DNA from: Certhia americana
Lineage: Eukaryota; Chordata; Aves; Passeriformes; Certhiidae
Length of the DNA: 64,000 nt
Reading direction: 5' to 3'
NCBI GenBank assembly: GCA_018697195.1
Contig: CM031858.1
Span: 84,441,034 to 84,505,033, forward strand
Shown: in pieces, positions 48,401 through 61,350 of the stretch
How the letters are laid out: each line of letters begins with the position of its first letter
Numbering within the stretch: position 1 is the stretch's first letter
Made by a program: the position numbers and the translations under genes
Notes under the pieces: model-generated
Databases searched by the model: none
The model's input: the letters and a program-made list of their open reading frames with translations, nothing else
Told to the model about the DNA's origin: nothing

Positions 48401-51400
48401 TTTCCATTTGAATAGTATTATGACTGAATTTTTGAAAGACCAGTTTTAACAGCAGTTTTGAGGTATTATAGGTCTACTGTATGTAGAAATCAGTAGGTTC
48501 TAGCACAATTAATTTCAGACCTCACATAAATAAAGTCTTATAGTCATTGCATCAATTCTCATAGTTTTAATTTTAAGTTATACAGCCAATTTACTGTAGA
48601 CTAGACTGAAGACTGATGACTGTTATCTTACCTTTCATAATTAATATTATAATCATATTCATCTATATTCAATTATACAGAAGACACCATGTGAATGTTT
48701 ATAAGGAAAAAATGGAGCAAAATGTGAGCTCAGTAGGACATCTGCACATCGTCTGTACATTCCTTAGAGTACAAGTCCCTCAGCAATTGTAGCTGTAAAT
48801 AAGAGGGGAAATCCATGTTTCTAATAACTTGGGAAACTGCATTTGTAATTATTAGAAATTCTAGGCTGTGTTGACCAAAAAACTACACCTTTTTTTTCTG
48901 AAAGTTCTGTATATATTTTAAAACAAGGAATCTCTGTCATATACAGGATGTGACTCCTTGTCTAAGGTCCGCTTCTTGGTGCAGGTGATGTTTGGGACTG
49001 AGATTTTTGAGCTTTAGTACTTCAGGAAAACATCTCATTCTGCAATGGCTGACAATGAATGATTGAAAAATTGAATGAATACTATGGACAACTCTGATTC
49101 CTTCTTTTAAGATTTTATTTTCTTTTTAATAATTGCACCTATTAATAAACAACCTAACTTGAGGTTGAGCTTAACTGTAAATATTTGTGCAATTATTTAC
49201 AAATCAGGAAAATTCTTATAGTAACTGGAAGTGAACACATGGTGCTCAAAGTTGCCTCTGTATCCAACCTTCACATCAGTAAAATCAAGAATGACCTATG
49301 CTTACAAATTTGATTCAGATCATTTATTTCAGGTGAAGGAATCTGCGTCAGGATTCTTTAAAATTCACTTAGAACTTTCCACCTCCTGCTAGCATAATTT
49401 GAGTTTTATTTAATTTCAATTTCAAGCATCTCATGTCAAAACACAATATATTTTCCCAAGTTCTGAGCAATTTAGCAAAAAACCCTGCAAAATTGTATAT
49501 AGTAATAAACAGTTGATTTTTCTCATACTACTGTTATTTGCTATTTTGATTAATTTTGGAAATAGCTGTTTTACTTGAGACAATATGTAGATTTAAGAAC
49601 TCAATAAGGTGATTATATGCACCAGTTTTTTCCTTCTTCTTTCACCTGCCACCTACTTCCCTTCTGAATGAGAAACCATCTCAAATGGGCAATTCAGTGC
49701 CATTATTCAGTGCCACAGTTGCTGCTCTGGAGCCCTGGAAGAAGAGGATGAGTTTCTGCCTTCTTTTGGTCTTTAGAGGAATTCTGAATCCTAAATCAAG
49801 GCCTATATTTCAAAACTTGTGTATTCCATTTTATTAAGATGAAATTAAGTAGCCTTTTTGTGCACCTGCTGAGGTCTTAAACCCCTTTTAAAAATGGCAA
49901 GTCTGTTTAATTATCATGGTTTGGACTTGAATAAAGAAGAAATCTGTATTGAGCTTCCAGCAGCAGTTGTGATAGGAGTTTCTTTCACAACTCAGGAAGG
50001 ATTTATAAGTGTTTATTGGAAATTCTAACTAAGAGAAAGTATGATCTCTGGAGCATAAGAGTAGTCTGTTACTTGATAGGTAGAATAAAGAAATCCATGC
50101 TATTTCAAAATATTCTTGACTGTGCACTCTCTTTCCACTGCAGTAGGATGACAACTTTAATGTCTGCATCATAAACACTCAAAATTTGTAAAGTATTGTA
50201 AATTTAATTCTTCATGTGTGGGGTACAACCTGGAGGCTGTTGAAAAAATCATCTGTTCTATCAGCTTTTCATCAAAAGAAGGTCTGGAGGAATCAGAAGT
50301 GTCCATGTTTGGGGACCATGCCTAATGCTGACACAGTAGCTATTGGATTTGTTTGCTCATGGGTAGGATACTGGTATTACATGGGGCCGTCATTTTGTCA
50401 TCAGAGATGAGCTGTGACAGCATCACAACGTGCAGTCAGGAGGTGACACTGATGGTCATGGATCAGTTTCCAGTGCTATGATGGAGTGGGTGGGATGTGA
50501 CATGACTTCATGAGAGCTCTTCAGGAGGGGATGATATAAATTTTTTGACAACTTGGTAATTAATGTGTCAATCTTCCCGGGCAGTAAATCTGATTAAAAT
50601 GGAAATTGATTACTGAGAGGCATTAACAGGACTGGTTGCTTATTGGTTGCTGTTAGATGCCTTACAAATTAATATATATTTTCTTCTAACCTGGTTCTGA
50701 TGGTAAACTTGGACTCCCATAACCACTGTGATAAGTGAGCAGCCCAATGTAATTATGTTTCCCCAAATGATATCTTTCACTCTGACCTCCAGTGCACCTG
50801 CTCTAAAGCACCTGCTCTAAAAATGGTAATGGCTTATTTGGTATAGAAATTAGAACTAAATCTCATTGTCTTTTGAAATTTCAAGGGATAAAAGAAATTG
50901 ACATGTCAAATAAAGACAGCATTAATAATATAAAGGCAATATTTATAGTATAATTTTTTAAAACACTTTGCATGCCTTCAAACCCTTTAACACTTCTAAA
51001 AACTGGATAAATACGAAAAGGAAAATTGTCAAAATAATCTATGCCTTAAATTTAATACTAATTTAAAATGTTATCTTATCAAACACTAAATTCAGGTCCT
51101 TGGCCTATTGTGATAGTCTATTCCTAAATTCTTACTTATCCTTGTAGAAGCTGTTAATGTTTTCTGTTCTTTTTTACATGGATGCTGTTCTGTCACCACT
51201 GGAATTTTTGGCGATCTTTAACCAAAACATCACCAATTTGCATCACATGATTGCATGTGAAGTCCTTTTAATGTAGTTTCTATGGTTACTTTGATGGCAG
51301 ATGTCCAGTTTTATTAATAAAAATAAAAGGGGGGATGTGAGTTATCGAAATTGTTTTAAAAACTAAATCACTTTAAAAACTGACAGAAAACTTAGTGTAA

Positions 51401-51696
51401 GAGTGGTCATACTGTACTTGCTTGACAAAGGGTTATTTTGTAGAAATTTTGGGCAATCCTCTTTAATTCTAAGAGAATACTCCACATATCTCCTTTTTAG
51501 TGAATGTCATGGAGCTGTTTTTTTTTTTACTGAAGATGTTATAAGACTGCAAACACAAAATTCATGAGTCATAAACATTGTTCCATTGCTGAACGTCTTC
51601 AAAATGCTATTATTGGAAAAGGCTACAACTGAGACATGGAAAATTTAGTGCTTTCAAAATCTGCTGTCCATACCCCAAGGAAGGAAAATCTACCTG
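45451..51696. other. Repeat-poor AT-rich stretch without supported genes
   Basis: Starts with the host flank of the proviral 5' LTR. Only short open frames without domains. Contains the 14-bp duplication at 50.8 kb. Confidence 0.55.
50794..50821. repeat. 14-bp tandem duplication
   Basis: gcacctgctctaaa is present twice head to tail. Confidence 0.9.
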
Positions 51697-52916
51697 TGTC
51701 ATGGTTTCAGTTTGAAACCAGGCAGAAACCCTAATTTATGTCTCAGTTTTAGTTTGCCAATTCAAAATTTCTCAATTAAGAGCAAAACAGGCTTGAACTT
51801 AAAGGACTAGAACTTTGTTAACTAACACTAAAAGAAGAAAAAAAAAAACCAAACCAGTCAGAATGAAACTTTCAAAACATTTCTCCTCCCCCCACCAACT
51901 ATTCGTGTTTTTACTCCAATGTAAAAAGACAAAGCTTGGGATTCTCAGTCAGTTATCACTCTTAAAATAATCAGTCTCAATTCATCAAGGAAAAAGGAGT
52001 CTCTCTTGGGTACCACAGAGATTTCCCACAAGATACCAGTTCTCTTGCTTCCACACTCCACTCTTGGCCTGCCCAAGGGAATGTTGCCATTTGTGAAGTC
52101 CTGCTGCCACAGCAGCTCATGGGCCATATCAGTTTAGTAGGGAACAGCTTAAGGATGCCTCTTCTAGTATAAAACAGAAGTTCTCCTCATCTCAAGGAAC
52201 AGAGGTCATCTTCTCTCAATGGGCAGAGAGAGTCATCTCTCACTTCTTTAGTCTTCCTCTGTTCAATTTTCTCCAGCAGCTCCCTGCTATGGCTACAACT
52301 TTACACCCCTAAAAAACCCTCCATAGGTTACAGGGTATTTAAGTCCATTCTCTATGGCCTCACAAGAGAAATCCAACCTTTCCATTTGAAATTCTCTTCT
52401 CATTTCTTCTGACATCAAGTCTCATGTTGTGTCTTCCTACATTTCATCTGGTCCCTCTTTTTCCCCTGGGTAAGAGTCATGCTTTGAAAGTTTCATCTGG
52501 TCAAGGAAAAAAAAAAAATCCATGCAAGCCGCAGCCAGGATGAGGCTATCACGGGATGCATTGCAGTGGTGCTGGAGCTGGGCTAGAATCTTTCTCAAGG
52601 CCTGCTGCTGCTTTCTAGTTCCAGCTGTGTTGAGAGAGGGAGGCCAGGATCCTTGCCCTCCCCCCTCTGCCTCTCCTTCTCCTTTGCCTGCCAGGGGTGC
52701 CAGGGGAGGGAAGGGGGAACCTCAGCCCAGCCCAGCTCAGCCATTGGGAATGGCCAGGCCAAGGCTCTGCCATTCACCCCCTCCAGAAAACCAGAAGAGA
52801 ACTATCTCCGATTGTCACCTTAAAATGTGTATTCACTAGAGGCTTATCCACCTTTTTCATTGGTTTAATCAGGTGTCAATATTACAAAATTGCCCAATCT
52901 GGGCTAAACCACGACA
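51697..52916 (-). mobile_element. 1.22-kb ERVL-like solo LTR
   Basis: The ends are TGTCATGGTTT (51697) and AAACCACGACA (52916), inverted copies with one mismatch. The flanks acctg (51692-51696) and gcctg (52917-52921) form a 5-bp duplication with one mismatch, and ERVL integrations leave 5 bp. No primer site or polypurine tract adjoins either end, so this is a solo LTR. Minus orientation is favoured because TGTCGTGGTTTAGCCC is the usual opening of passerine ERVL-like LTRs as I know them. A TTAAATA box lies near 52.34 kb on the minus strand. Small open frames at 52.5-52.8 kb fall in a GC-rich part of the LTR and are not genes. Confidence 0.7.
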
Positions 52917-54813
52917 GCCTGAAATCTGAAATGAAATTTCAGAATCTGTGTATTCAGTCCTTGAAGGAGCATGAAGTGAAAAAGAATGAAAAAGATTATG
53001 TTTGAGAATATCAATAGACACTTGATATAAATTGGGATCATACTGATTTCAGCAGCAACACAGAATATTATGTATTCAAAGCATTAAAATATTGAAGTGT
53101 CAGGCAATAGAGGTGCACATTAAGAAGTGAGTATTTTAATTTCTGGAGTTAATTTTTTTTTTTTACTTGTTTTAGTCTCCATTTCTCTTACAGATGTTTT
53201 TTTCCGGTCAGGGCAAAACCAGAGTTATAGTCTGAGAAACTGAGCTGTGGGAAAGTTTACTCAGACACAAGTAAATGTATCTATGATATGTGAACATACT
53301 GATATTACCTGCAGTGTAGGTGTATCAAAAATTATTGATTCATCTAGAATATCCATGGGCCAGCTGTAATGAACCACATTAGACTAGAAAGGCTGGATTC
53401 TTTTGTGTGCATGTAAAAATTTTTTAAGCATTTATTGTACCCATTTTCTTGGGTTTTCTGGGTATTTGGCAGCCTGTTTGGACAAAGACTGTTTGGCAGC
53501 AACAGCACAGTAGCATCTGTTGTCCTCATCAGAACTCTTAAATTCACCAAATGCAAGATTTCTAAGTGGAAAGTACAGTTGTGGTGACTCTGACGTTTGG
53601 AGACTTTAGAGAAATCAATGAAAGAAAATTGAATGAATTAAAGCCAAAAAATGTCTCACTAGTAACAGATGCAATTGGAAGATATTTCAGCTTTCCATGG
53701 GACTCAAACCCAGGGATGCAGCATTTTCAGGTTTGTATTTCAATCTCACTAAAATTTGGATTTGCCATTCAAAATAAGCAGGTTTTTTTGATTGCCCTGA
53801 ATCTCTTCCACTGAAGAAAACCACAAGGCTTCTTAGACTGAAGGGTTCTTAGTTCTTTCTTCTTATCAATATCTGTACAACAAAGACAATTTCAGAACAA
53901 TAGTTTATGTTCTTTATGGTGCTGCATTACTCAGTTAATAATTCATAAATGTTAGAATATGTGCCACATCTTTTTTAGCTGCAAGTCTCTCGCTTGCTTC
54001 CTGATTCTTAGAATTACCCCGGGACCTAGTCCTGAGAAATTACAATCTCCATAGCAAAGCTGCAGTGCTCACTTGCAGCGGAAATCCCCAGACCCTCCAG
54101 GGAGCTTTGAGGACTGCTCCTGCACAAGTTGTTCTGAGCAGCAGCTCAGAGTGATTCCTCACTCTGCTTCTCCTTCCTCATGCAGCTAGCCTCCCAACTT
54201 GGTGACCGGGAATTTTCATGCTGGAGCTTATACTGCCACATCAGAGAACTGTGTGTGGAGATAGTGTTCAAGGTAGCAAAACTTGTACATGCATCTGAGA
54301 CTTTCAATCTGCAGTCAGTGCTGACTGCTGAAAAGAGCAGAAAGGCTGAATGGATTCCATCCCCACCTTGAATTATTTGCACAAAATTTTTTTTTTCTTG
54401 TGACACACACTTGGAAGGATTGCCTTTTTAGTTTTTAGGTTTAGCTGAAAAGCAGATGTGTAATTCAGCTACTGGAGATGCAAGTAAAATGAGCCATATG
54501 GACTGCCCATTACAATAAAAAGTAATTTGCTCTATCTCACTAATCTAAGCATAAAATTACAATGATCAATTTTGTATAAAAAAGACAAGAAAAACTCAGC
54601 AATTTAATGTTAATTGAGTTATCATTCCAAAGCTCATATTGATTTTAAAATTACATTTACAAAATGCCCAGTAAAGTCCAAGACCTAATGCTACATATAC
54701 ATGGCATCTACTTTAAACTCACAGAAAGAAATTCTTGGTCATAAAGCCAGCAGGTCAGAAGTTTCACAAAGCAGACCAAAGTCGCCTTTTAACATACCAG
54801 AAGCCTAGATTAT

Positions 54814-54870
54814 ATTTTTTTTTTTTTTTTCCCATTCCCTGCCACCCCCCCTCCCCCTTTTTTTTTTTCC
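54814..54870. repeat. Polypyrimidine tract
   Basis: T16, then C-rich and T-rich blocks, nearly pure pyrimidine on the plus strand. Confidence 0.85.
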
Positions 54871-57800
54871 TATCAAAATTGAGGGAAAAAAAACCCCTTG
54901 TTGGGGTCACAAAATTAAACTTAGAGTACTTGTGCTGAGGGAGGCTAGCATTGCAGACTCCTGAACATCATAAGATTTCCTAGGGGTGAATGATTGGTAG
55001 TGTCTTTATTTTAACTCTTGAAGGGACCAGCTGCGGCACTGTTATCTTTTCTAGATCTCACCCACAGTTTTCCTCTGAGAAACTGAGCAGGCAGAGAATT
55101 GACTTGCCTGGGTGCTCTAGTTATATGTCATTGGATGGATCTGTCATGTGATAGAATATCTACAGTTTGAGAAATGGCAATGTGAATTGAGAATGACAAA
55201 GTAATGTGGGTAGGACTAAAGCCTATTGCCATCACAAATAATATAAATGTAAGTCTTTATCTGCCATCTGACTCTCTTATAAAATAATAGTAGCTGTCAG
55301 GTAAGGAAGCTGCAAGAAATGATGAAGTTTAAAAAAACATCTCACTTCTATGTTTTCTTTTCTGAGCAGTGCTGATATATGTAGTTTATGATGTTCACAT
55401 GACAAACTGTGCACCCCCTTTATGAAGTCATGTTGTTGTATATCACACACCCAAAACCAGCAAGGTATTGAGAGAAATAGCAATTGAAGGGAAAACAATC
55501 AAGTTCTAGGCATGCCAATGTAATTAATCAATAAGACAGACTGTGTGCCAATGGTGCTTAATCACCTCTCAGGTGCTTGGTGAGGCATGGTACAAAGTTG
55601 AAACCTTCCAGTGTCTTCAGGTGGAACATTAATCAGCAGTGTAAGACAGTCTGTGCCACTTAGTAAGAGAGTGGATGCCTTGAAACTCTGACTTACTTCA
55701 AGGAAAAGCCTTGGGCTCAGTACGTGCTAGACAGGTCTAACCTGGACTCTACTGCTTATTTCATCCCACATCAACATGAAGTCCAGGTGCCAACACTGAC
55801 TACTGACTCTCAGTACTCTTTGGCCCTGGAGCAGACCTTGTTCTCACATTCTTGGGATGTCTGACAGCCTGAAAAGCAGGGCCCAGCCATCAGGCTGCTG
55901 GGGAAATACTTCACATGTTCAAAGGAGGGCTATTATACAGGCTTTTGCCTCCTTTAGTTTTGGCTTTCTATTATAGGTTGCACAGAATAGACTTTTCATC
56001 ACAGTGCTGTAGAAAATAACAGGTGTACTCAGAAGCAAGAAGCTCTCAGCTCCCGTGGGATTTTCTGTTGGTACTGACATGGAAGTGAAGTTATCCAGAA
56101 CAGCCCACCATACTGACAGGACCTCTCTGAAAACATTCCTTCTAATGACAGATGTGTCCAACCTGCTAGTGAAATATCACTCCTGAAGAACCTTCCTGAA
56201 ATTCCTTTTAAAATTAAGTTTAAAACAGAAGTCCAGTAAGATGATTATAGAGGGTATTGGTTAGGAAGAAATGAAAGGCAAGAGGAGGGATGATCAAACG
56301 GGTTAAGCAGACATTTTACTCAGTGGTTGCCGCATTTCGTAGCAGAAATCACTAACCATCCTTTTATCCTCTTTTTTGTAGAAGGAGGTAAATTTAAAAT
56401 AGCTGTTAAAACTTGGTCTTACTTGTTTAAACCACGATAGCATCTTATCTGCAGTAGAGAAAAATTTTCCCAAGTTCCCAACAACATGCAATGAAACTTC
56501 GTTGCAGAGAACAGGAATCTCTGCACAAAGATGCCATTAAGTAATACTTAACAAACTGCTATTGATTTTTAAGATTTAAAGGCTTAGTGGGTTGAAGAGG
56601 CTGATATCAAAGATATTCCCATTTACAGAAGAACATTTAAAAGAAAACAAACACAAAAAAACAACAGAGAAGAAGTAAGATATAAGCTATGAAAAGAAGC
56701 TGTGTTGCTATCTGCAAATGTAGATGGTGATTTTGAAACATCAGAGGTAGCTTTAAAGCTAAGATTTCCAATGTGCAAATGACAGCAAAGCTCCAAGACT
56801 CAAAGACTCAGTTCTATGATCCTCAGTGATGTATGCCTGTGCCTTCTCTTCACACAAGTCTTTTGTAGTTGGATAGTGTGCAGGGCATTTCCTGGAATGG
56901 AGAGATTTTGGAGGCTCACTCATTAGAAAGTCAAACAACATAGGACTGTGCTCACTACAAATGCTGTATTGCTCTCCATCTGCCATCTTTTAAGTGAGGT
57001 GGTTAAAACTTACTTGGAAAATTATTCAATGCTATTCCCTTAGTGTCGAAAAATATCCCGTATCTCTAGATCCAAGGAACGTGCAAAGATATTCTTCAAG
57101 GGAGACCTTATCAAAGGGAGCGGATGTGTTTTTACTGGGCTAATGTTTATTTTTGGGGAGAACCTTATATCACAGCCCAAAGAGGGTATTTCAACCTCTG
57201 TTAGTTAAGGGAAAAGGACAAATTCAGATCTTTGAGAAAAAAAATTAAAGATGAAATCTGAGCCCCAGAAGTGCTTTTATTTTTGCTTCACTACCTTTCT
57301 GCTCCTGTTGAATGAGTGGTGACATCACATCCATCAGAATAGACACCAAGAGGGAAAATATCAGCCTCTTCTTTTTATGGAAACAGCAGCAAAGCACAGA
57401 AGATCTTTGAAGTTCAAGGTTTAGCACAGAGCACCAGGGCTTTACTCTTGATCTCTAGTCAGTGAGGCCGAGATGAGAGTTGAACTCTCAGAAGGGGTTA
57501 GATAGATGTTTTCTGAATTGTAACAGAACTGTTAAATCTTTCAGTCTATTAGAAAAGTTTCTTCATCTTTCAGTCAAGAGAGGCTATTACTAAAATTTAA
57601 AAAAGAGAGTTAATATGTTGCCAGATTTTTAATAAATATTAATATTATGTGTATGAATCTTCTGATTATTTTCACTTTTATTAATGTTAGGTTTATTTTT
57701 AGCAAGTTATGCCAGACCATTTTTGCCTTGCTAGTTCCATTAAGTTTCTTTGTCAAACTTTTCTTCTCGCATGTAATCAAAATTGTCTCATTCCTCACAT

Positions 57801-58019
57801 TGACTCATAAAACAGAATTGGAGGCACTGCCAAAGACATCCATCAATTCAGTCCTGTAGAAGGTGAATCTAAACTTACTTAGACTTTTGAAATATGAGTG
57901 TTTGGAGATCAGATATTTACTGACATCATTATAAGTAATTTCCAGATATAACAATCAGAAAGCCTCTTCTCTGCAAATCCTATAACTCGAATACCATTAA
58001 AAATTATATCACAAATGAG

Positions 58020-58036
58020 ACACACACACACACACA
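58020..58036. repeat. (CA)n microsatellite
   Basis: Eight CA units. Confidence 0.85.
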
Positions 58037-60366
58037 AAATCCAAACCAGAATAAAATCAATAACTGTAAAAGAAGCAGTGAATTTACAGCCAAGAATTCA
58101 ACTTTCTATTTTCAATTCCCTGAATTATGTTTTCTACTTAACGGTTTTATTTTTAATCTAATGTGAAATGTAAGAAATCAGTTATATCTTGTTTCCTTCC
58201 TTAAAAAAACCCAACAAATTGAAACAAAACTAAACAGAGAAAAGCCCACCAAACCCAATCCCAAAAAAATTAGCTAAGATCATCCAGTGATTCCTCACAT
58301 CTGTTTTATAAGGGTGTAATGTTTGCTCTACTTAACTGGTGAATCAGATTCTGTGTTTAGAACTGTCTGCACATTTGAACTACACATAGTGACAATTTTG
58401 TCCCCCATAGAGTTGAGGTTTGAGTATACAAACAAAGTCTGTGAGGAACAGGTAGTAGCACATATGCTCATTTATTTTTTAAAGAAGCCACTCAGGTTGG
58501 TCTGGTTAGAAGTTTTGCAACAAAACATCTAAAATCTAAAGCCATTTTGCAACAGCAGGAACGCAAAAAGGGGAAAGAGAAGTCTGAAAAGCAAATACTG
58601 TTAGGGAAAAAAATGAATGTTTACTATTCTTGATATGTAAATTCAATTTAGGCAGCTTTATACATTTATTTTAATCAAGAAATACTACTTAATTTCATTT
58701 CCATCTCTTTCCAGTGATGTTTCTAATTATGTTATTCTAAGAGGTATATCATGTAACTGCTCTTTTGCGTTAAATGACTCCGTCAGAAATATCTGGACCA
58801 CTGTACTTCAAAAATTTAATTTGTGGTGCTCATTTATTTTCAGGGAATTTTTGGAGGTTGGGGAAATAAGTTTTCTCTGTTTTCAGGGCACAATGAGGCA
58901 CCTGCTGTCAGGCTATGAGTCAGAAATAAAAGCTCTATGTCTCTAAATGCTGGGTTTCATAATCTAGTGACCTGACCCTAAGTTATCTTCTCTAGGACAA
59001 TTCCTATGTGGTGAAGTTGCTGGGTCTCCTGTTGGTGCTAGTAAGTTTTGTAGATGTTTCATTAATTTATCCTTTTTTTTTTTGATGATCAGTTGGAATC
59101 ACAAAAGAATTTGTACTGACTCACTGACAAAGTGCAATTGAGGCAGCAAGTTTATTTTATTTCACTCAAAACTTGTTGTGTGAAAGAAATACCACCAGTA
59201 GCATTGTCAGTGCTTCAAGGATGCCCTCTAGCAATTAGAAGTCAACAGTGCTGAACAGCTGCATGTTATGTAAAGCTAAAGGAGGTCTGCACTCAAAACA
59301 TAAATGGTGAACATGGAAAGATTTAGCTTCAGATTGACACATGGCTCTTTGGCCTGTGTCTATTTGCCCTATCTTTATTTAGGCATTCAGAAGATTTCCC
59401 TGATTCATTTGATATTAGCAATTTACAGCAGGACATGAGGAGTGAGAGAAAGGTTCAGGCAAGAGTCAGTCCCTTCTCTGACTCATGCATCAGATGCCCT
59501 GAAAAGGGAGTGCACTCTCATTTTAGTCTTTACCTAATGTTCTCTTGTCCTCTTATGGCATGAGAGTTTGGAGAAGAAAATTATAATTTATCTTTTCTTA
59601 AAAAAAGAAAAAGGCCAAAAATAGAATAAAGTGTACTTAGAAATTTGTCCTGTAGTTTCTTTTGATATGAGCAGATCTCATCCACACTTTTAGAATTACA
59701 GACTTACACCACCATATATATGTTCCATGTTTCAATATAATCTAGCTGTCTAATCTTTTGTGATGATGAATCTCTTTTCAGATTGCTAATACATACCTGT
59801 TATTTTTATCTTGAAATGCATACATGGAATGGATACATCTTATTGTGTGTGTTGCAGTTTAATTTACTCAGTTGAAATGTGTTTGTGTGGAAGTGGGTGT
59901 TATTTTCTTCTCTTTTATTTCTCTATGATATGTCAGTGATGACAGCTGGCAAATGTCTTCCTGGAAGTTTTCTAAACCTTGCACTGTGAGAAATAAGATA
60001 TTGAAATGATGATTTCTCTTGGAAATCTTTAATCTTTTAGGGCAGGACAATGCTCTTCATTTTCCTTCCCGTCTCCTCTTTTGCTCTATCTTTTTTGTTG
60101 TATCTTGTGACCTAAATTTAAAGTTAATGGACACTTCTGAGATGATGGGAGGAACAAGAAAGTTTTCAGAATTGTAATAGTTACTGTTTGCACAATATCT
60201 ATGTCTGAATTCTTCCTTTTCCTACGTTGTTTTCTTTTGTTACTGTGCATTAGATTAATTCATGTTCTTTTTTCTTCCTCTCAAGATCTACATCTGTGAT
60301 TAAATTCTTTTAGCTAGGTATGAATTTCCCCACCTCTTGCTCTTGCTTTCCATATCCATATTTTGC

Positions 60367-60452
60367 CTTTTTTTTTGTGGTTTTTTTTGTTTGTTTGTTT
60401 GTGGTTTTTTTTTTGGGTTTTTTTTTGGTTTTTTTTTTTTTTTTGTGGTGGT
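60367..60452. repeat. T/G-rich low-complexity tract
   Basis: T runs of 8-16 separated by single or paired G. Open frames across it encode only Phe, Trp, Val and Leu runs and are artefacts. Confidence 0.9.
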
Positions 60453-61180
60453 AAACTGCTACTGAGTCTCGGGATTATTTGTCTTCAGTGTTACAATTTG
60501 CTTCTCTTTGGTTTTGCTATGGGTTTCATCCTCACTTTTATTTCTATTTAAACAACTTGTTACCTACTTGATCAGTCGTCCTTCCGTAATTGTAACTGCA
60601 TTTCTGTGGTTATTTGCATTATAGTCCCTTCATATGGTTTATTCAAAACTAAGAGTAAAAAGAGGGAGAGATAGAAAAAACTGTTCCTGGATCATTTCTC
60701 TGTCTGTTGTGATATAGAAGATGTAGGATGATCCTGCATTTTTTACTTGCAAACATATATTTATTAAATTTTTAAGGCATATAAACATTTTTTGTGTCAT
60801 TTGAAACTCCTTAAAAATTGTTCTTCCCTGTGCTATTTATTTATATTTCAAAATGTATACACTAGAATTTTTCTATGTCTAACAGAATGATTTATCTATT
60901 TAATACTATACTGATTATACACACTAAATGGAATGCAAGACACGTCAATCTCTCTTTTAGTCTGATTGCAATGGGAAGAAACATTTTCATGAGAGAGTTG
61001 GTATTAATAGATGATAAGGACATAATGCAGAGTTCAGTTATTTTTAACTTTTCTTTTAACAAGCTGCTCTGCAGAGCACATGGAATGAAATCATAACTAA
61101 AGATTAAGGTTGATCAGAAATACTGTTATCTCTCTGTAGAGAAAGACCCTTGTCTGCCATTTGAGAGAAAAATCTGGATT

Positions 61181-61350
61181 TCACAGAATCACAGAATGGG
61201 TTGGGTTAAAAAGGACCACAGTGGGTCATCTGCTCAAACCTCTGCTCAAGCAGAGTCATCCTAAAGCACATTGCACAGGATTTTGTCCAGATGGCTCTTA
61301 AATGTCTTGAGCATCTCATCCCTTAATTGGTGTACCCAAGAAGCTACCTA
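61181..61350 (-). repeat. CR1 LINE 3' end, short fragment
   Basis: tcacagaatcacagaatggg, ggttaaaaaggaccacagtg and gcacaggattttgtccagat are the minus-strand form of the CR1 terminus. Similarity fades near 61.35 kb. Confidence 0.88.

Larger units (their letters stand above)
52922..61180. other. AT-rich stretch without supported genes
   Basis: Short open frames only. Contains the pyrimidine tract, the CA and T/G repeats, an A/C-rich patch at 58.20-58.27 kb, and an exon-like patch at 54.18-54.37 kb described under findings. Confidence 0.5.

Noticed and set aside
52522..52839. Open frames in the GC-rich block
   Set aside because: Inside the 1.22-kb LTR, low-complexity Pro/Ser/Gly composition.
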